Counted from the stretch's first letter, positions 1 to 5,167 are shown. The stretch: DNA of 5,167 bases from Xanthobacteraceae bacterium (GCA_030037185.1 JASHRR010001386.1:1-5167), one strand, 5' to 3'. Notes: generated by a model not told the origin, from the sequence alone. Program-made: numbers and translations.

Positions 1-1
1 C

Positions 2-70
2 TACATCGAACGCAATCCGGCACTCGTCAAATCCATCACGTCGTTCCCCTACATCACAAAGTCACTCTGA
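2..70 (+). CDS. C-terminal end of an unidentified protein, cut by the window edge
   Basis: The frame starting at base 2 is open to a TGA at 68-70 and reads YIERNPALVKSITSFPYITK followed by SL. I do not recognise the family. The ending has the look of a transposase tail, but that is only an impression. The decayed primase in the same orientation begins to be recognisable about 40 bases further on. This piece does not match what normally precedes that part of a primase, so it is probably a separate gene or an insertion. Too short for a firm call. Confidence 0.2.
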   Translation, partial: YIERNPALVKSITSFPYITKSL

Positions 71-109
71 TTTGGAAACGGTATGACGCGCTGCAGGAAG
101 CCGCACCAA

Positions 110-651
110 TTGCGGAAACTCGATCTGAATCGGTGTGGTTGCGAGACCTCAGCAGTCCGCGCCGCGGCGATAAGAGCGCCAGGACTTGTTCGAATTCACC
201 CCGCGTTTCAAGCGGACGATCGCCGGCAATCATAAACGTGGGCCTGTGATCGGTCGACGAAGCCATCCGGCGCCGCTTCAAAAACCTCCGTTCACCGTCA
301 CCATTGCGGCCCCCGGACGCGACGAAGGTCCCGGCGAATTGACCCGGCATCCGGATGATCGACGGTACGGCCGAATAGCTCAAAATCGGCCTGGCGCCGC
401 CCGCGGTCGTCACCGAGGCGACCGCTACATCGAGATGCCATTGGTCGTGGATGGAAGATGAATGCATCCGGGATCCTGATGCCCTTACAACCGCACTGCG
501 CCTTTTCACCTCGGGTCGAACCGGATGCAAGCCATGGAGAGACATAGCGTCAAACGATTCGAAGGATGAGACTACGCGCCCGCAAGGAAGCAAGACCCGG
601 AACTTCAATGGTCTGAAAATCAACCCCGAACTCTGCTCCTGGCACAGCTGA
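110..651 (+). pseudogene. decayed phage/plasmid primase-helicase (P4 type, D5-like), C-terminal part
   Basis: In working members this protein is a replicative primase with a superfamily 3 helicase domain, found on phages, plasmids and integrative elements. Here only the C-terminal half is traceable. Conserved blocks appear in order but change frame. ETRSESVW and GDKSAR lie near 117-183. LFEFTPRFKRTIAGNHK follows from 186, with IAGNH matching the sensor/motif C segment. SVDEAIRRRF (250-279, one frame over) carries the arginine-finger region. PFTVTI (288-305) is back in the first frame. PGIRMIDGTAE runs from 343, then a TAG at 376-378 where the family has tryptophan, then LKIGLAPPAVVTEATA. YIE starts at 426. 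WMEDECIRDPDALTT starts at 448, SVKRFE lies in another frame near 550, and NFNGLKINPE comes before the stop at 649-651. At least five frame changes plus the nonsense codon make it non-functional. The Walker A part is absent. The family call comes from remembered conserved motifs and I consider it strong. The left boundary is approximate. Confidence 0.8.
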
Positions 652-889
652 CGGGAGTTTGGATTACGACGGCGACGTCGTCTTCCCCAAAGCAGCGCTC
701 ACTCTCTACGCCCTGGTCTTCGAGGGGCCGCCCCCCTGCGCCTCAGCCCGACGAGGACGGAGCGGGCTCCGTTGTCGATACTGGCTTCCCGCCCGGGCGT
801 GTGCCACCACACCCGCGCCCGGCTGAACGAGGGAGTGACAGGCTCCTCGCCCCGGCCAGCGCGGTGCACAAACCGCCAGGTCGCTGGGA

Positions 890-958
890 GACATCATGCC
901 GGTCCACGGGGCGACATCATCTCGGAATCCCGGGCGACACCATCTCGGTTTCACTGAG
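890..958. repeat. three imperfect 23-bp tandem repeats, IS21-family type end
   Basis: Units begin at 890, 913 and 936, each 23 bp. They start GACATCATGCCGG, GACATCATCTCGGAAT and GACACCATCTCGGTTT, and units two and three follow a GGGC. Spaced multiple terminal repeats of about 20-25 bp are a hallmark of IS21-family ends, where the IstA transposase binds. The GACATCATCTCGGAAT core resembles ends I associate with rhizobial IS21 elements. No istA or istB follows on either side, so this is a solitary or deletion-derived end. The outer tip and the orientation cannot be fixed. Confidence 0.5.
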
Positions 959-1343
959 CGGCTTCGTTCAAAACGCCGCCATGAACAAACCGGGCTCAAC
1001 GAGGCAGGCGCCGCCGGCGTGAACTAGGGGGCCGCGGACGGCCTAAATGGACCGACAATAATTCGCACGTTATTTCAATGCTATGAGACTATTAGGATGG
1101 CGGAAACTATGGCATGCTGACCCCGTGATCCTCCGCGCGCAGAATGGCTCCCGCGACCGGCCGAAGAGGTACCGCATGGCCCCCACACTCGAGCTCGGCG
1201 CTTATGTTTCCCTGGTGCGGGTGGTATTCTTCGGACGCTCAAAACCCTCGTGGAAAATAGCGCGCATTAGCGGCAGGACGATCTCGACCGAGATGATGAC
1301 GACTAATCGATGGGCCATTCGTTCGATCCACTCAAAGGCAATC
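959..1343. other. non-coding stretch, no gene recognised
   Basis: This stretch lies between the IS21-like repeats and the ribosome binding site of the membrane protein. Open frames run through it, notably one overlapping the start of the membrane-protein gene in another frame. None has a plausible ribosome binding site, a recognisable motif or a protein-like composition. The promoter of the 1361 gene should lie here, but I could not pick out a convincing -35/-10 pair, a sigma-54 site or a nod box. GC content falls from about base 1050 onward, which may mark the left side of the imported segment. Confidence 0.4.
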
Positions 1344-1351
1344 AAGGGCGG
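1344..1351 (+). promoter_or_regulatory. ribosome binding site that fixes the start of the membrane protein
   Basis: AAGGGCGG lies nine bases before the ATG at 1361. The in-frame ATG at 1310 has no comparable site and would add 17 polar residues with no sign of a signal. This favours the shorter protein. Confidence 0.55.
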
Positions 1352-1360
1352 TCCTTGGGC

Positions 1361-2323
1361 ATGCCAACAGCGAAACAGCATAAGGGACGCGAAATAGCCA
1401 AGGAAATATACGTTGGCGTAGCCGGTTGGGTTTGGGTGGTGGCATGTCTGGCCAGCCTTTACTTCCTGGTAAGAACGATAGTTTTCGATGATGCGTGGTG
1501 GCCAGCTGTCACGAGCGTCGCCGTCGCATGGATGTTATACGAGGTCTCGCTGTACTATCTGGCGGACGGGAACAATCTGCCATCTATTGGCAAAACTGAA
1601 ATGAGATTGTCGGTGTTGAAGGACGAGCCGGGTGAACGTAAAGCGCAAACCTCAGGGACCGCGATCTCTGCCGAAGACGGCGCGACGCCTGAAAACGCAA
1701 TACGCATTCATGCGGCTAGCAGCGTTGAGGGCATTCCAAAAGAATATGTGATCCTTGAAGCTATGTTCGGTACTCCAAATCAGGATTGGAAGTTGATAGG
1801 GCGATCTCTGATTCACACAAATGATGGCCGAAGATTAGACAGGTTCATCATTAGCGCACGTGACAACGCTAAAGAATTGTACTTCGATATTAAAGAAGTC
1901 TACTTCGACGTAACAGAATGGGTTAGCAAAAATACGTCAACCGAAGCGCAAACGACGTTCGACAATATAATCGCAAAATACGATAAACCATTAACTGTCA
2001 TTTTATCTAAAGAGCAATTGCTGACTTTGCAAATGGGAGTGCTACATTTAACAGAGAAAGAGCTCAATCCGCTGGGTCTTTCGCCGATGGCTCACAAGAG
2101 CATGCTTGAACCGCTTCTCGATGCCTTGAAGCCATGGTATGGAAAAGAGTATGTAAATTTACCAGAACGCATTGACGTCACGACGCTAATTTCGGTCTGG
2201 TTAAAAATTATGAGTATGCTGGCATCATGGCAGCCTGCGAGCCTGCTTCAGGAAGAGGAGCTTGCAAACTTGAAGGCGATAATAGGAGGAAGAATGTTGG
2301 CCGAGAGATCGCGATCTATTTAG
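1361..2323 (+). CDS. hypothetical two-helix membrane protein with an unnamed cytosolic domain
   Basis: Intact 320-residue protein of unknown function. Residues about 16-37 and 46-67 form two hydrophobic helices separated by a short FDDAWWP turn, so it should be anchored in the inner membrane with the rest probably cytosolic. A linker rich in charged and small residues runs to about 108. Residues about 109-187 contain ENAIRIHAASS, EYVILEAMFG, NQDWKLIGRSLIH, GRRLDRF and ELYFDI. This pattern (NAI…GIP.EY…G…QDW…D…YFDI) recalls a small uncharacterised domain in many bacterial hypothetical proteins, but I cannot name it. The 130-residue C-terminal part looks helical, with no recognised catalytic motif. 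Base composition is unlike the flanks: the 60 bases from 1861 contain 21 G/C, whereas the 60 from 361 contain 42. That suggests horizontal acquisition. No partner gene is adjacent. An upstream in-frame ATG at 1310 is the alternative start. That the gene is real is near certain; its function is unknown. Confidence 0.88.
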   Translation: MPTAKQHKGREIAKEIYVGVAGWVWVVACLASLYFLVRTIVFDDAWWPAVTSVAVAWMLYEVSLYYLADGNNLPSIGKTEMRLSVLKDEPGERKAQTSGTAISAEDGATPENAIRIHAASSVEGIPKEYVILEAMFGTPNQDWKLIGRSLIHTNDGRRLDRFIISARDNAKELYFDIKEVYFDVTEWVSKNTSTEAQTTFDNIIAKYDKPLTVILSKEQLLTLQMGVLHLTEKELNPLGLSPMAHKSMLEPLLDALKPWYGKEYVNLPERIDVTTLISVWLKIMSMLASWQPASLLQEEELANLKAIIGGRMLAERSRSI

Positions 2324-2367
2324 CCGAAGGGCTCCAGTCATATGTCTCGCCTAAGGGCAGCCTTCGG
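2324..2367 (+). terminator. weak inverted repeat after the membrane protein, possible terminator
   Basis: CCGAAGG at 2324-2330, immediately after the stop codon, is complementary to CCTTCGG at 2361-2367. A run of five T follows about a dozen bases later (2379-2383). The 30-base loop and the gap before the T run make this a poor intrinsic terminator, so the assignment rests mainly on position. Confidence 0.2.
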
Positions 2368-2704
2368 TTCGCCGCTTGTTTTTGAGAATGCCTGAGCGGC
2401 GCGTGCATGCGCTGCATCGCGAAGGACGCACGGAGAAAATCGTATGGAAGTCGAGGGAGCCATTTACTCTGCCCGACACGATGGCCCTCGGACTCCAGCC
2501 GTCCGGTTTGCTTAAGCACCGACACCGCGCGAACACCCTTTGTGACAGTTCTTGACATCGATTCGGCGTAATGGGAGCAGTTGCCTTCGGTTGGGCGATA
2601 ATCCTGAAAACAAGCGGGCGACCCGAAGCCCCCCTTTGATTGCCGCGGTAACTCTAGACGCCGCCTGGCTTCTCCGCGCCTCGGCGCTGAATACCGCAAA
2701 GTCG
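2368..2704. other. non-coding stretch, no gene recognised
   Basis: Overlapping open frames exist on the minus strand, but their products are arginine- and serine-rich with no recognisable motif, as expected of non-coding GC-rich DNA. On the minus strand this is the region that should carry a gene controlled by the TPP-riboswitch-like sequence at 2705-2785. I see no thiamine biosynthesis or transport protein in any frame. It may be the eroded remains of such a gene. Confidence 0.35.
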
Positions 2705-2785
2705 GGGGAGCCGCGCCAGCGATAAGGCGGCAGCGGCCGCACTGTTCATAAGGCCCCGCACCCTCTCAGCCGGGAGCACCCCAGG
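2705..2785 (-). promoter_or_regulatory. degenerate TPP (thi-box) riboswitch-like sequence
   Basis: Read on the minus strand, GGGGTGC (2782-2776), TCCCG and then GCTGAGA (2770-2764) match the conserved 5' half of TPP riboswitches in sequence and spacing. CCTTATGAAC follows (ending at 2744), where the family has CCCTTTGAACCTGAT. Then comes TTATCGCTGGCGCGG (2727-2713), a poor match to the ATGCCGGCGTAGGG of the 3' half. The ACCC strand that closes P2 is missing and the P4 region is disturbed, so it probably no longer binds thiamine pyrophosphate. A competing local fold, CCGCACC with GGTGCGG (2756-2762 with 2785-2791), could produce some of the similarity by chance. No thiamine gene follows. I read it as a relic. 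Confidence 0.4.
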
Positions 2786-2924
2786 TGGTGCGGGCAGTTT
2801 CGCTGAAGGTCGGCACGGGAGATTCGCCCTTGCGGCGCCTCATCGGCATCAGCTTGGTGGCCGGTGCAATTTCGCGGCGGCCTTCTCAATGGCTGCAGCC
2901 TCGTCAGCAGCCGCTATCGTGCCA

Positions 2925-3038
2925 GACGGCTTTGCCAGATGGGGTCGCCTGACGTGGTCAAGGCGGCGAAACGGAGCCGTCCCTCAAACTGATGGTGTCA
3001 AGAGCGAACGGAGTCGGGCAATGCTCGCTCTACGCATC
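2925..3038 (+). ncRNA. candidate bridge RNA remnant of the IS110 element
   Basis: Two consecutive stem-loops sit just before the transposase start. The first pairs GACGGCT (2925-2931) with AGCCGTC (2975-2981). It then opens into an internal loop of about 13 and 8 bases and closes again with TCGCCTGAC (2945-2953) against GTCAAGGCGG (2957-2966), leaving a three-base tip. The second pairs GATG (2991-2994) with CATC (3035-3038), opens into a small internal loop, and closes with AGAGCGA (3001-3007) against TCGCTCT (3025-3031). IS110 elements of the IS621 type express a bridge RNA from this position, with one internal-loop hairpin reading the target and one reading the donor. The match is architectural; I cannot assign guide bases, and decay may have altered them. 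Confidence 0.35.
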
Positions 3039-3053
3039 ATCAAGGGACGGCCC

Positions 3054-3235
3054 ATGAACCATTACGCGGAATCGACGTGTTTTTGGAAGCTTCAAGCGTG
3101 TGCGTTGTGGATGGCAACGGCAACATCACCTGCGAAGGCAAGATCGTCAGTGAAGCGGTCGCCCTGATTGCAGGGTAAAGGGGGCTGAAGCTCGTAGCTG
3201 ACGCGGATAGGCTGGCGTGGGTCCGATGCCGTGCC
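3054..3235 (+). pseudogene. IS110-family transposase, N-terminal fragment with frameshifts
   Basis: An ATG at 3054 follows AAGGGA (3042-3047) by six bases and begins MNHYA. One base is then missing near 3068, after which the proper frame continues as IDVFLEASSVCVVDGNGN, ITCEGKIVSE and ALIAG, reaching a TAA at 3176-3178. The opening MNHYAGIDVSLEASSVCVVD is a typical IS110 start. The aspartate of IDV is the first catalytic residue of the RuvC-like DEDD domain. Past the TAA, other frames still show VKGLKL, then TRIG and GPM (about 3178-3230), matching the usual GLKL..RIGLEAGPMSQ stretch, so similarity continues through more small indels before it is lost. Full-length members have roughly 300-400 residues, so about 60 remain. 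Not functional. Confidence 0.85.
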
Positions 3236-3264
3236 GTTCGGAGAGCGGACCACATCGGTCCGTG

Positions 3265-3543
3265 TCACCCTTCGATCGCCTTGCGTCCGGCCGCCGTTAT
3301 GCGAAGGCGAACGACCTCGATCGGCTTGGCGCCAGCCTTCATGGTCTCACATTCTGCAGTAGCGAGGCCGCCGCGCACGAGGCCGGCGACCATGTCGCTA
3401 TCAAACCCATGGGCGCGCACCAGCAGGGCCTCGGTAGCGCCATGCGGGCTGCTGGCGATTAGCGTTAGCAGCTCTAGCGTGCGGCGCGGCTGCGGGCCGA
3501 GACGGCGTTTGCGAATGGTCGTCATATGCCCAGTATCGGACAT
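3265..3543 (-). CDS. small winged-helix-like protein, conserved hypothetical
   Basis: Intact 92-residue, basic protein. The predicted order is a polar N-terminus, a helix at about 20-33 (RRTLELLTLIASSP), a helix at 37-46, a helix at 48-64 (MVAGLVRGGLATA), then a hairpin wing and final helix including IEVVRLRITAAGRKAIEG. This resembles a MarR-like winged helix-turn-helix fold, and I recall similar short proteins in Bradyrhizobium and relatives, so a DNA-binding or regulatory role is possible but unproven. The ATG at 3541-3543 has only a weak GAAAG upstream. The second ATG, at 3523-3525 (MTTIRKRRLGPQ), is an equally plausible start giving 86 residues. It is transcribed towards the IS110 remnant and its stop lies about 30 bases beyond the last traceable transposase sequence. 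It shows no frameshift or internal stop. Confidence 0.65.
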   Translation of the reverse strand: MSDTGHMTTIRKRRLGPQPRRTLELLTLIASSPHGATEALLVRAHGFDSDMVAGLVRGGLATAECETMKAGAKPIEVVRLRITAAGRKAIEG

Positions 3544-3796
3544 AAGCTATTTACTTTCAATGAAGCCGCCGCCGCGGCCGGGCCCGCTGGGTCGGCTCCA
3601 GCCCGCTCGGCGCTGAGAGACGGCGTTCATCGCTAAACAGCATGGACATTTGTTCACGTGCCGGTGGCTTCACGCCCTGCTACACACTGAGGCCGCTTCT
3701 TGGCATAGCAGAGCAGCTAGCATCGTTTCGCATACAGGCGGGGGAACCTTGACTGATTGTGGTAGTTGCCGGCGGGAGACCAACCGAAAGGTTATT
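3544..3796. other. intergenic region between two divergent small genes
   Basis: This stretch separates the start of the minus-strand winged-helix-like gene from the start of the plus-strand lipoprotein, so it should hold both promoters. I found no convincing -35/-10 pair and no operator palindrome. The bases just upstream of the minus-strand start (about 3541-3560) are AT-rich. The part around 3565-3610 is very GC-rich. Confidence 0.3.
3786..3791 (+). promoter_or_regulatory. ribosome binding site supporting a GTG start
   Basis: GAAAGG lies five bases before the GTG at 3797. It supports starting the lipoprotein there rather than at upstream in-frame codons, which would add a long polar, cysteine-containing stretch ahead of the signal peptide. 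Confidence 0.4.
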
Positions 3797-4009
3797 GTGC
3801 AATCGGCCAGCATTGCCGCTATCGCGGCTGCCTCGGCATCCGTCCTTGCAGGCTGCTTCGGCCCGGACGATTCCAAAAAGCCCTGGATAGCGCATGACCG
3901 CAAGTGCGAGCAGTTGGGCTTCAAGCGGGGCACCCCCGAACATATCAATTGCCGGTTCGAACAGGCGCGCCAGGCGACCCCAAGAGGGGGCGCACCCGGG
4001 ACAGACTAG
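3797..4009 (+). CDS. small putative lipoprotein
   Basis: Predicted 70-residue exported lipoprotein. Residues 4-19 form an alanine-rich hydrophobic segment ending in the lipobox LAGC, with Cys20 as the lipidation site after signal peptidase II cleavage. The acidic FGPDDS that follows would favour retention or sorting at the membrane by general rules, with no direct evidence. The mature part (KCEQLGFKRGTPEHINCRFE) has two cysteines, 37 and 52, that could form a disulphide. This C..LGF..GT….C pattern is familiar from short rhizobial lipoproteins of unknown role. Position 3797 is a GTG with a good ribosome binding site, but the resulting signal has no positive N-terminal charge, which is unusual. 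A TTG at 3749 would supply RRETNRK but has a poorly spaced site. The open frame extends up to 3650, and that extension looks non-native. The 3' end at 4007-4009 is certain. Confidence 0.6.
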   Translation: MQSASIAAIAAASASVLAGCFGPDDSKKPWIAHDRKCEQLGFKRGTPEHINCRFEQARQATPRGGAPGTD

Positions 4010-4097
4010 CCGTCGCCGGCTCGCCGTTGAGCAGTGAGCAAGCAGGTAAAGCGCATGCCCTTTTTTGCGAAGCCGTTCCAAGGCTGGGCCGGCGCCG

Positions 4098-4139
4098 CGT
4101 GAGGATGACCTCACGAGCAGGCGCCCGCCGCTCCGGCGG
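4098..4139. repeat. two perfect hairpins between convergent genes
   Basis: CGTGAGG (4098-4104) pairs with CCTCACG (4109-4115) around ATGA. CCGCCG (4125-4130) pairs with CGGCGG (4134-4139) around CTC and is followed by CTTT on the plus strand. They lie between the plus-strand lipoprotein and the minus-strand sensor relic, where a bidirectional terminator would be expected. Neither has a proper T run, so termination is only a possibility. Confidence 0.3.
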
Positions 4140-4156
4140 CTTTCCGCGCCGCGCAA

Positions 4157-4862
4157 CTAGGCAAGCCGGCATAGCCAATAGGTCATGTCTGTGTTGCGCA
4201 ACACGAGGCTGATAGCCGGATGCGCGATCAGGCGTCCCTCGTCGTCGACCGCGTAAGCCCGCCCGGGCTCGCCAACCTTGATCTGCGAAATCACGTCCCA
4301 AAAGAGTTTCAGGTTGACCTCGGCAACACTCACCCCAGCATCTCGGCGGATCCGGGCGAGTGCCAGCGCGCCCGAAATAGACCGGGCCGTAGTAGACCTT
4401 CTTGGCCATTGCCTCGGCCAGTTTTGCATGATGAGAAAAATCGACATGACTGCCGCCACGTCCATTGCGAGCTTGGACTGGCGCACCTGCTCCTTCCCAG
4501 TTGAATCAAGCTGCGCCAGCTCGGTGATCGCCGGTATCTGGCTGCAGTACCCGCGATCCATCGAACTTGCGCTGATCGAGGGTGCCGGTCGAGCACGGCA
4601 GCTGCATCGTCCAGCCGACCTGGCTTTCGATCTCCTTGATGAACTGCCCGATTTGGCAGCCGCCGCCTCTGCTTACTCACGTTGGATGCGGATGAGTGAA
4701 ACCCTGCTGATAAGCGAAACCGATCTCAATCAAGCCGTTTATGAAGAGCACGGCGAAGATCACCGCGAGAAACAGCGCCACGTACCTTGCGGAAGAGCGA
4801 CCTGGCGCCAGCCGCTCAGCTGCACAGATTCGCAAAACGTTTTCGAGTGATCGGTCATTCAA
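4157..4862 (-). pseudogene. decayed membrane sensor protein, dCache domain part
   Basis: The source protein is a membrane receptor with an N-terminal helix and a periplasmic double-Cache ligand-binding domain. In rhizobia this type is usually followed by a histidine kinase or adenylate/guanylate cyclase output. Read from the ATG at 4862: MNDRSLENVL, then the membrane helix ARYVALFLAVIFAVLFINGL and IEIGFAYQ. A TGA follows at 4677. The same frame resumes near 4652 with IGQFIKEIESQVGWTMQLP and RKFDGSRVL. A second frame gives IPAITELAQLDSTGKEQVRQ and SKLAMDV. The first frame returns with VDFSHHAKLAEAMAKKVYYG and PVYF. The second frame returns with RRDAGVSVAEVNLKLFWDVI, GEPGRAYAVDDEGRLIAHP and LRNTDM. 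The stretch between PVYF and the later GALALARIRR is shortened. One more shift after NTDMTY makes the end read WLCRLA-stop, and the output domain is gone. At least four frame changes and one stop make it non-functional. The lower boundary is approximate. Confidence 0.78.
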
Positions 4863-5080
4863 TCACCTCGTTGACGTTGATGCAGATAGGGACCAGCAGC
4901 CCAGAGTGAGACCCAAAACTTTGTCACTATAGGAAGATTCGCGGCCGAGAGGTTACTTACTGCGTTCGCCCAATCTCCGTCTCATTTCATTGCCGCCTCA
5001 CTGATCGTCGCAGAGCGGACAGATAGACCGGCCGTTCAGAGGGTCGCTAATCGCTTCAACGACAATGCACGGTTTCACTT

Positions 5081-5167
5081 ACCCGGAGCCAACATATTGG
5101 CACAAATCGGCGGTCAAAAATTAACACAAAAAAGGAGCCGGGAAGATTCGTGCCGAAACCGTCTCCT
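5081..5167 (+). mobile_element. probable IS21-family left end entering the window edge
   Basis: Two related motifs 24 bases apart, ATTGGCACAAA (5096-5106) and ATTAACACAAA (5120-5130), form spaced repeats, with GGTCAAAA between them. AAAGGAG and a GTG-initiated MPKPSP follow. Spaced repeats directly ahead of istA are the standard left-end layout of IS21 elements. GGAGCC also recurs 49 bases apart (5085 and 5134). The outer tip could not be located and the start given is approximate. The repeat type differs from the one at 890-958, so the two ends probably belong to different elements. Confidence 0.45.
5150..5167 (+). CDS. possible start of an IstA-type transposase, cut by the window edge
   Basis: A GTG at 5150 opens MPKPSP and runs off the window. 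IstA proteins of rhizobial IS21 elements often begin MPKPRLSMRKI or similar, so four or five of the six visible residues fit. AAAGGAG (5131-5137) is 12 bases upstream, a little far, and GGGAAG (5140-5145) is closer. Only six codons are visible, so the call depends on the IS21-like repeats immediately upstream. Confidence 0.35.

Larger units (their letters stand above)
2925..3235 (+). mobile_element. IS110-family insertion sequence remnant
   Basis: This groups a structured non-coding leader (2925-3038) with the frameshifted N-terminus of a DEDD transposase (3054-3235). That is the left-end layout of IS110 elements, which carry a long non-coding end before the transposase. The central and C-terminal transposase parts and the right end are missing: an intact gene on the opposite strand ends at 3265. 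IS110 elements lack long terminal inverted repeats, so neither boundary can be set from the sequence alone, and the true left edge may lie further upstream. Confidence 0.6.

Noticed and set aside
54..623. 189-codon open frame on the minus strand
   Set aside because: It lies opposite the decayed primase, whose conserved motifs read on the plus strand. The minus product has no recognisable motif.
1083..1397. 104-codon plus-strand frame before the membrane protein
   Set aside because: It overlaps the start of the 1361 gene in another frame, lacks a ribosome binding site and has no protein-like pattern.
2316..2742. Overlapping minus-strand frames of 61-127 codons
   Set aside because: Arginine- and serine-rich products without motifs. 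One starts inside the riboswitch-like sequence. No thiamine protein similarity seen.
3547..3630. 27-codon minus-strand frame just upstream of the winged-helix-like gene
   Set aside because: No ribosome binding site, GC-driven composition (glycine, arginine, proline) and no recognised relative.
3680..4409. Long minus-strand frames opposite the lipoprotein
   Set aside because: They are shadows of the plus-strand lipoprotein. The upper part of the 3945-4409 frame carries only a short true block of the sensor relic (AEAMAKKVYYGPVYF).
4220..4932. Plus-strand frames of 63-190 codons opposite the sensor relic
   Set aside because: The minus strand carries clear dCache motifs. The plus-strand products have none and are reverse-strand artefacts.
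1..5167. CRISPR array, tRNA or rRNA genes
   Set aside because: No regularly spaced identical repeats of CRISPR type, and no tRNA-like or rRNA-like sequence recognised on either strand. The 23- and 24-bp spaced repeats have no unique spacers and fit IS21 ends.

Overview
The window looks like an accessory, mobile-element-scarred stretch of a high-GC alphaproteobacterial chromosome or symbiosis region. It is most likely from a Bradyrhizobium- or Mesorhizobium-type rhizobium. That guess rests on remembered similarity of several proteins to rhizobial families and on base composition, not on a search. Most recognisable genes are broken. Only three coding regions look intact, plus one possible start running off the right edge.

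Layout from left to right. Bases 2-70 are the 3' end of an unidentified reading frame. Bases about 110-651 (+) are a decayed 3' part of a phage/plasmid P4-type (D5-like) primase-helicase, with conserved blocks scattered over frames and a stop codon where tryptophan is expected. Bases 890-958 hold three imperfect 23-bp repeats typical of an IS21-family end, with no transposase beside them. Bases 1361-2323 (+) encode an intact 320-residue protein with two membrane segments and an unnamed domain, in markedly AT-richer DNA than its surroundings; it looks like imported cargo. Bases 2705-2785 (-) resemble a degenerate TPP riboswitch with no thiamine gene behind it. Bases 2925-3235 (+) are an IS110-family remnant: the frameshifted N-terminus of the DEDD transposase, preceded by two stem-loops placed and shaped like a bridge RNA.

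The right half holds a small intact winged-helix-like protein (3265-3543, -), a small intact lipoprotein (3797-4009, +), a wrecked dCache sensor protein (4157-4862, -) and, at the edge, an IS21-like end with 24-bp repeats leading into a possible istA start at 5150.

The genes do not form a working pathway. The picture is successive insertions (a primase-bearing element, two IS21-type ends, one IS110) followed by decay, with a few small genes still open. The most interesting items are the orphan membrane protein, the candidate bridge RNA and the riboswitch-like relic.
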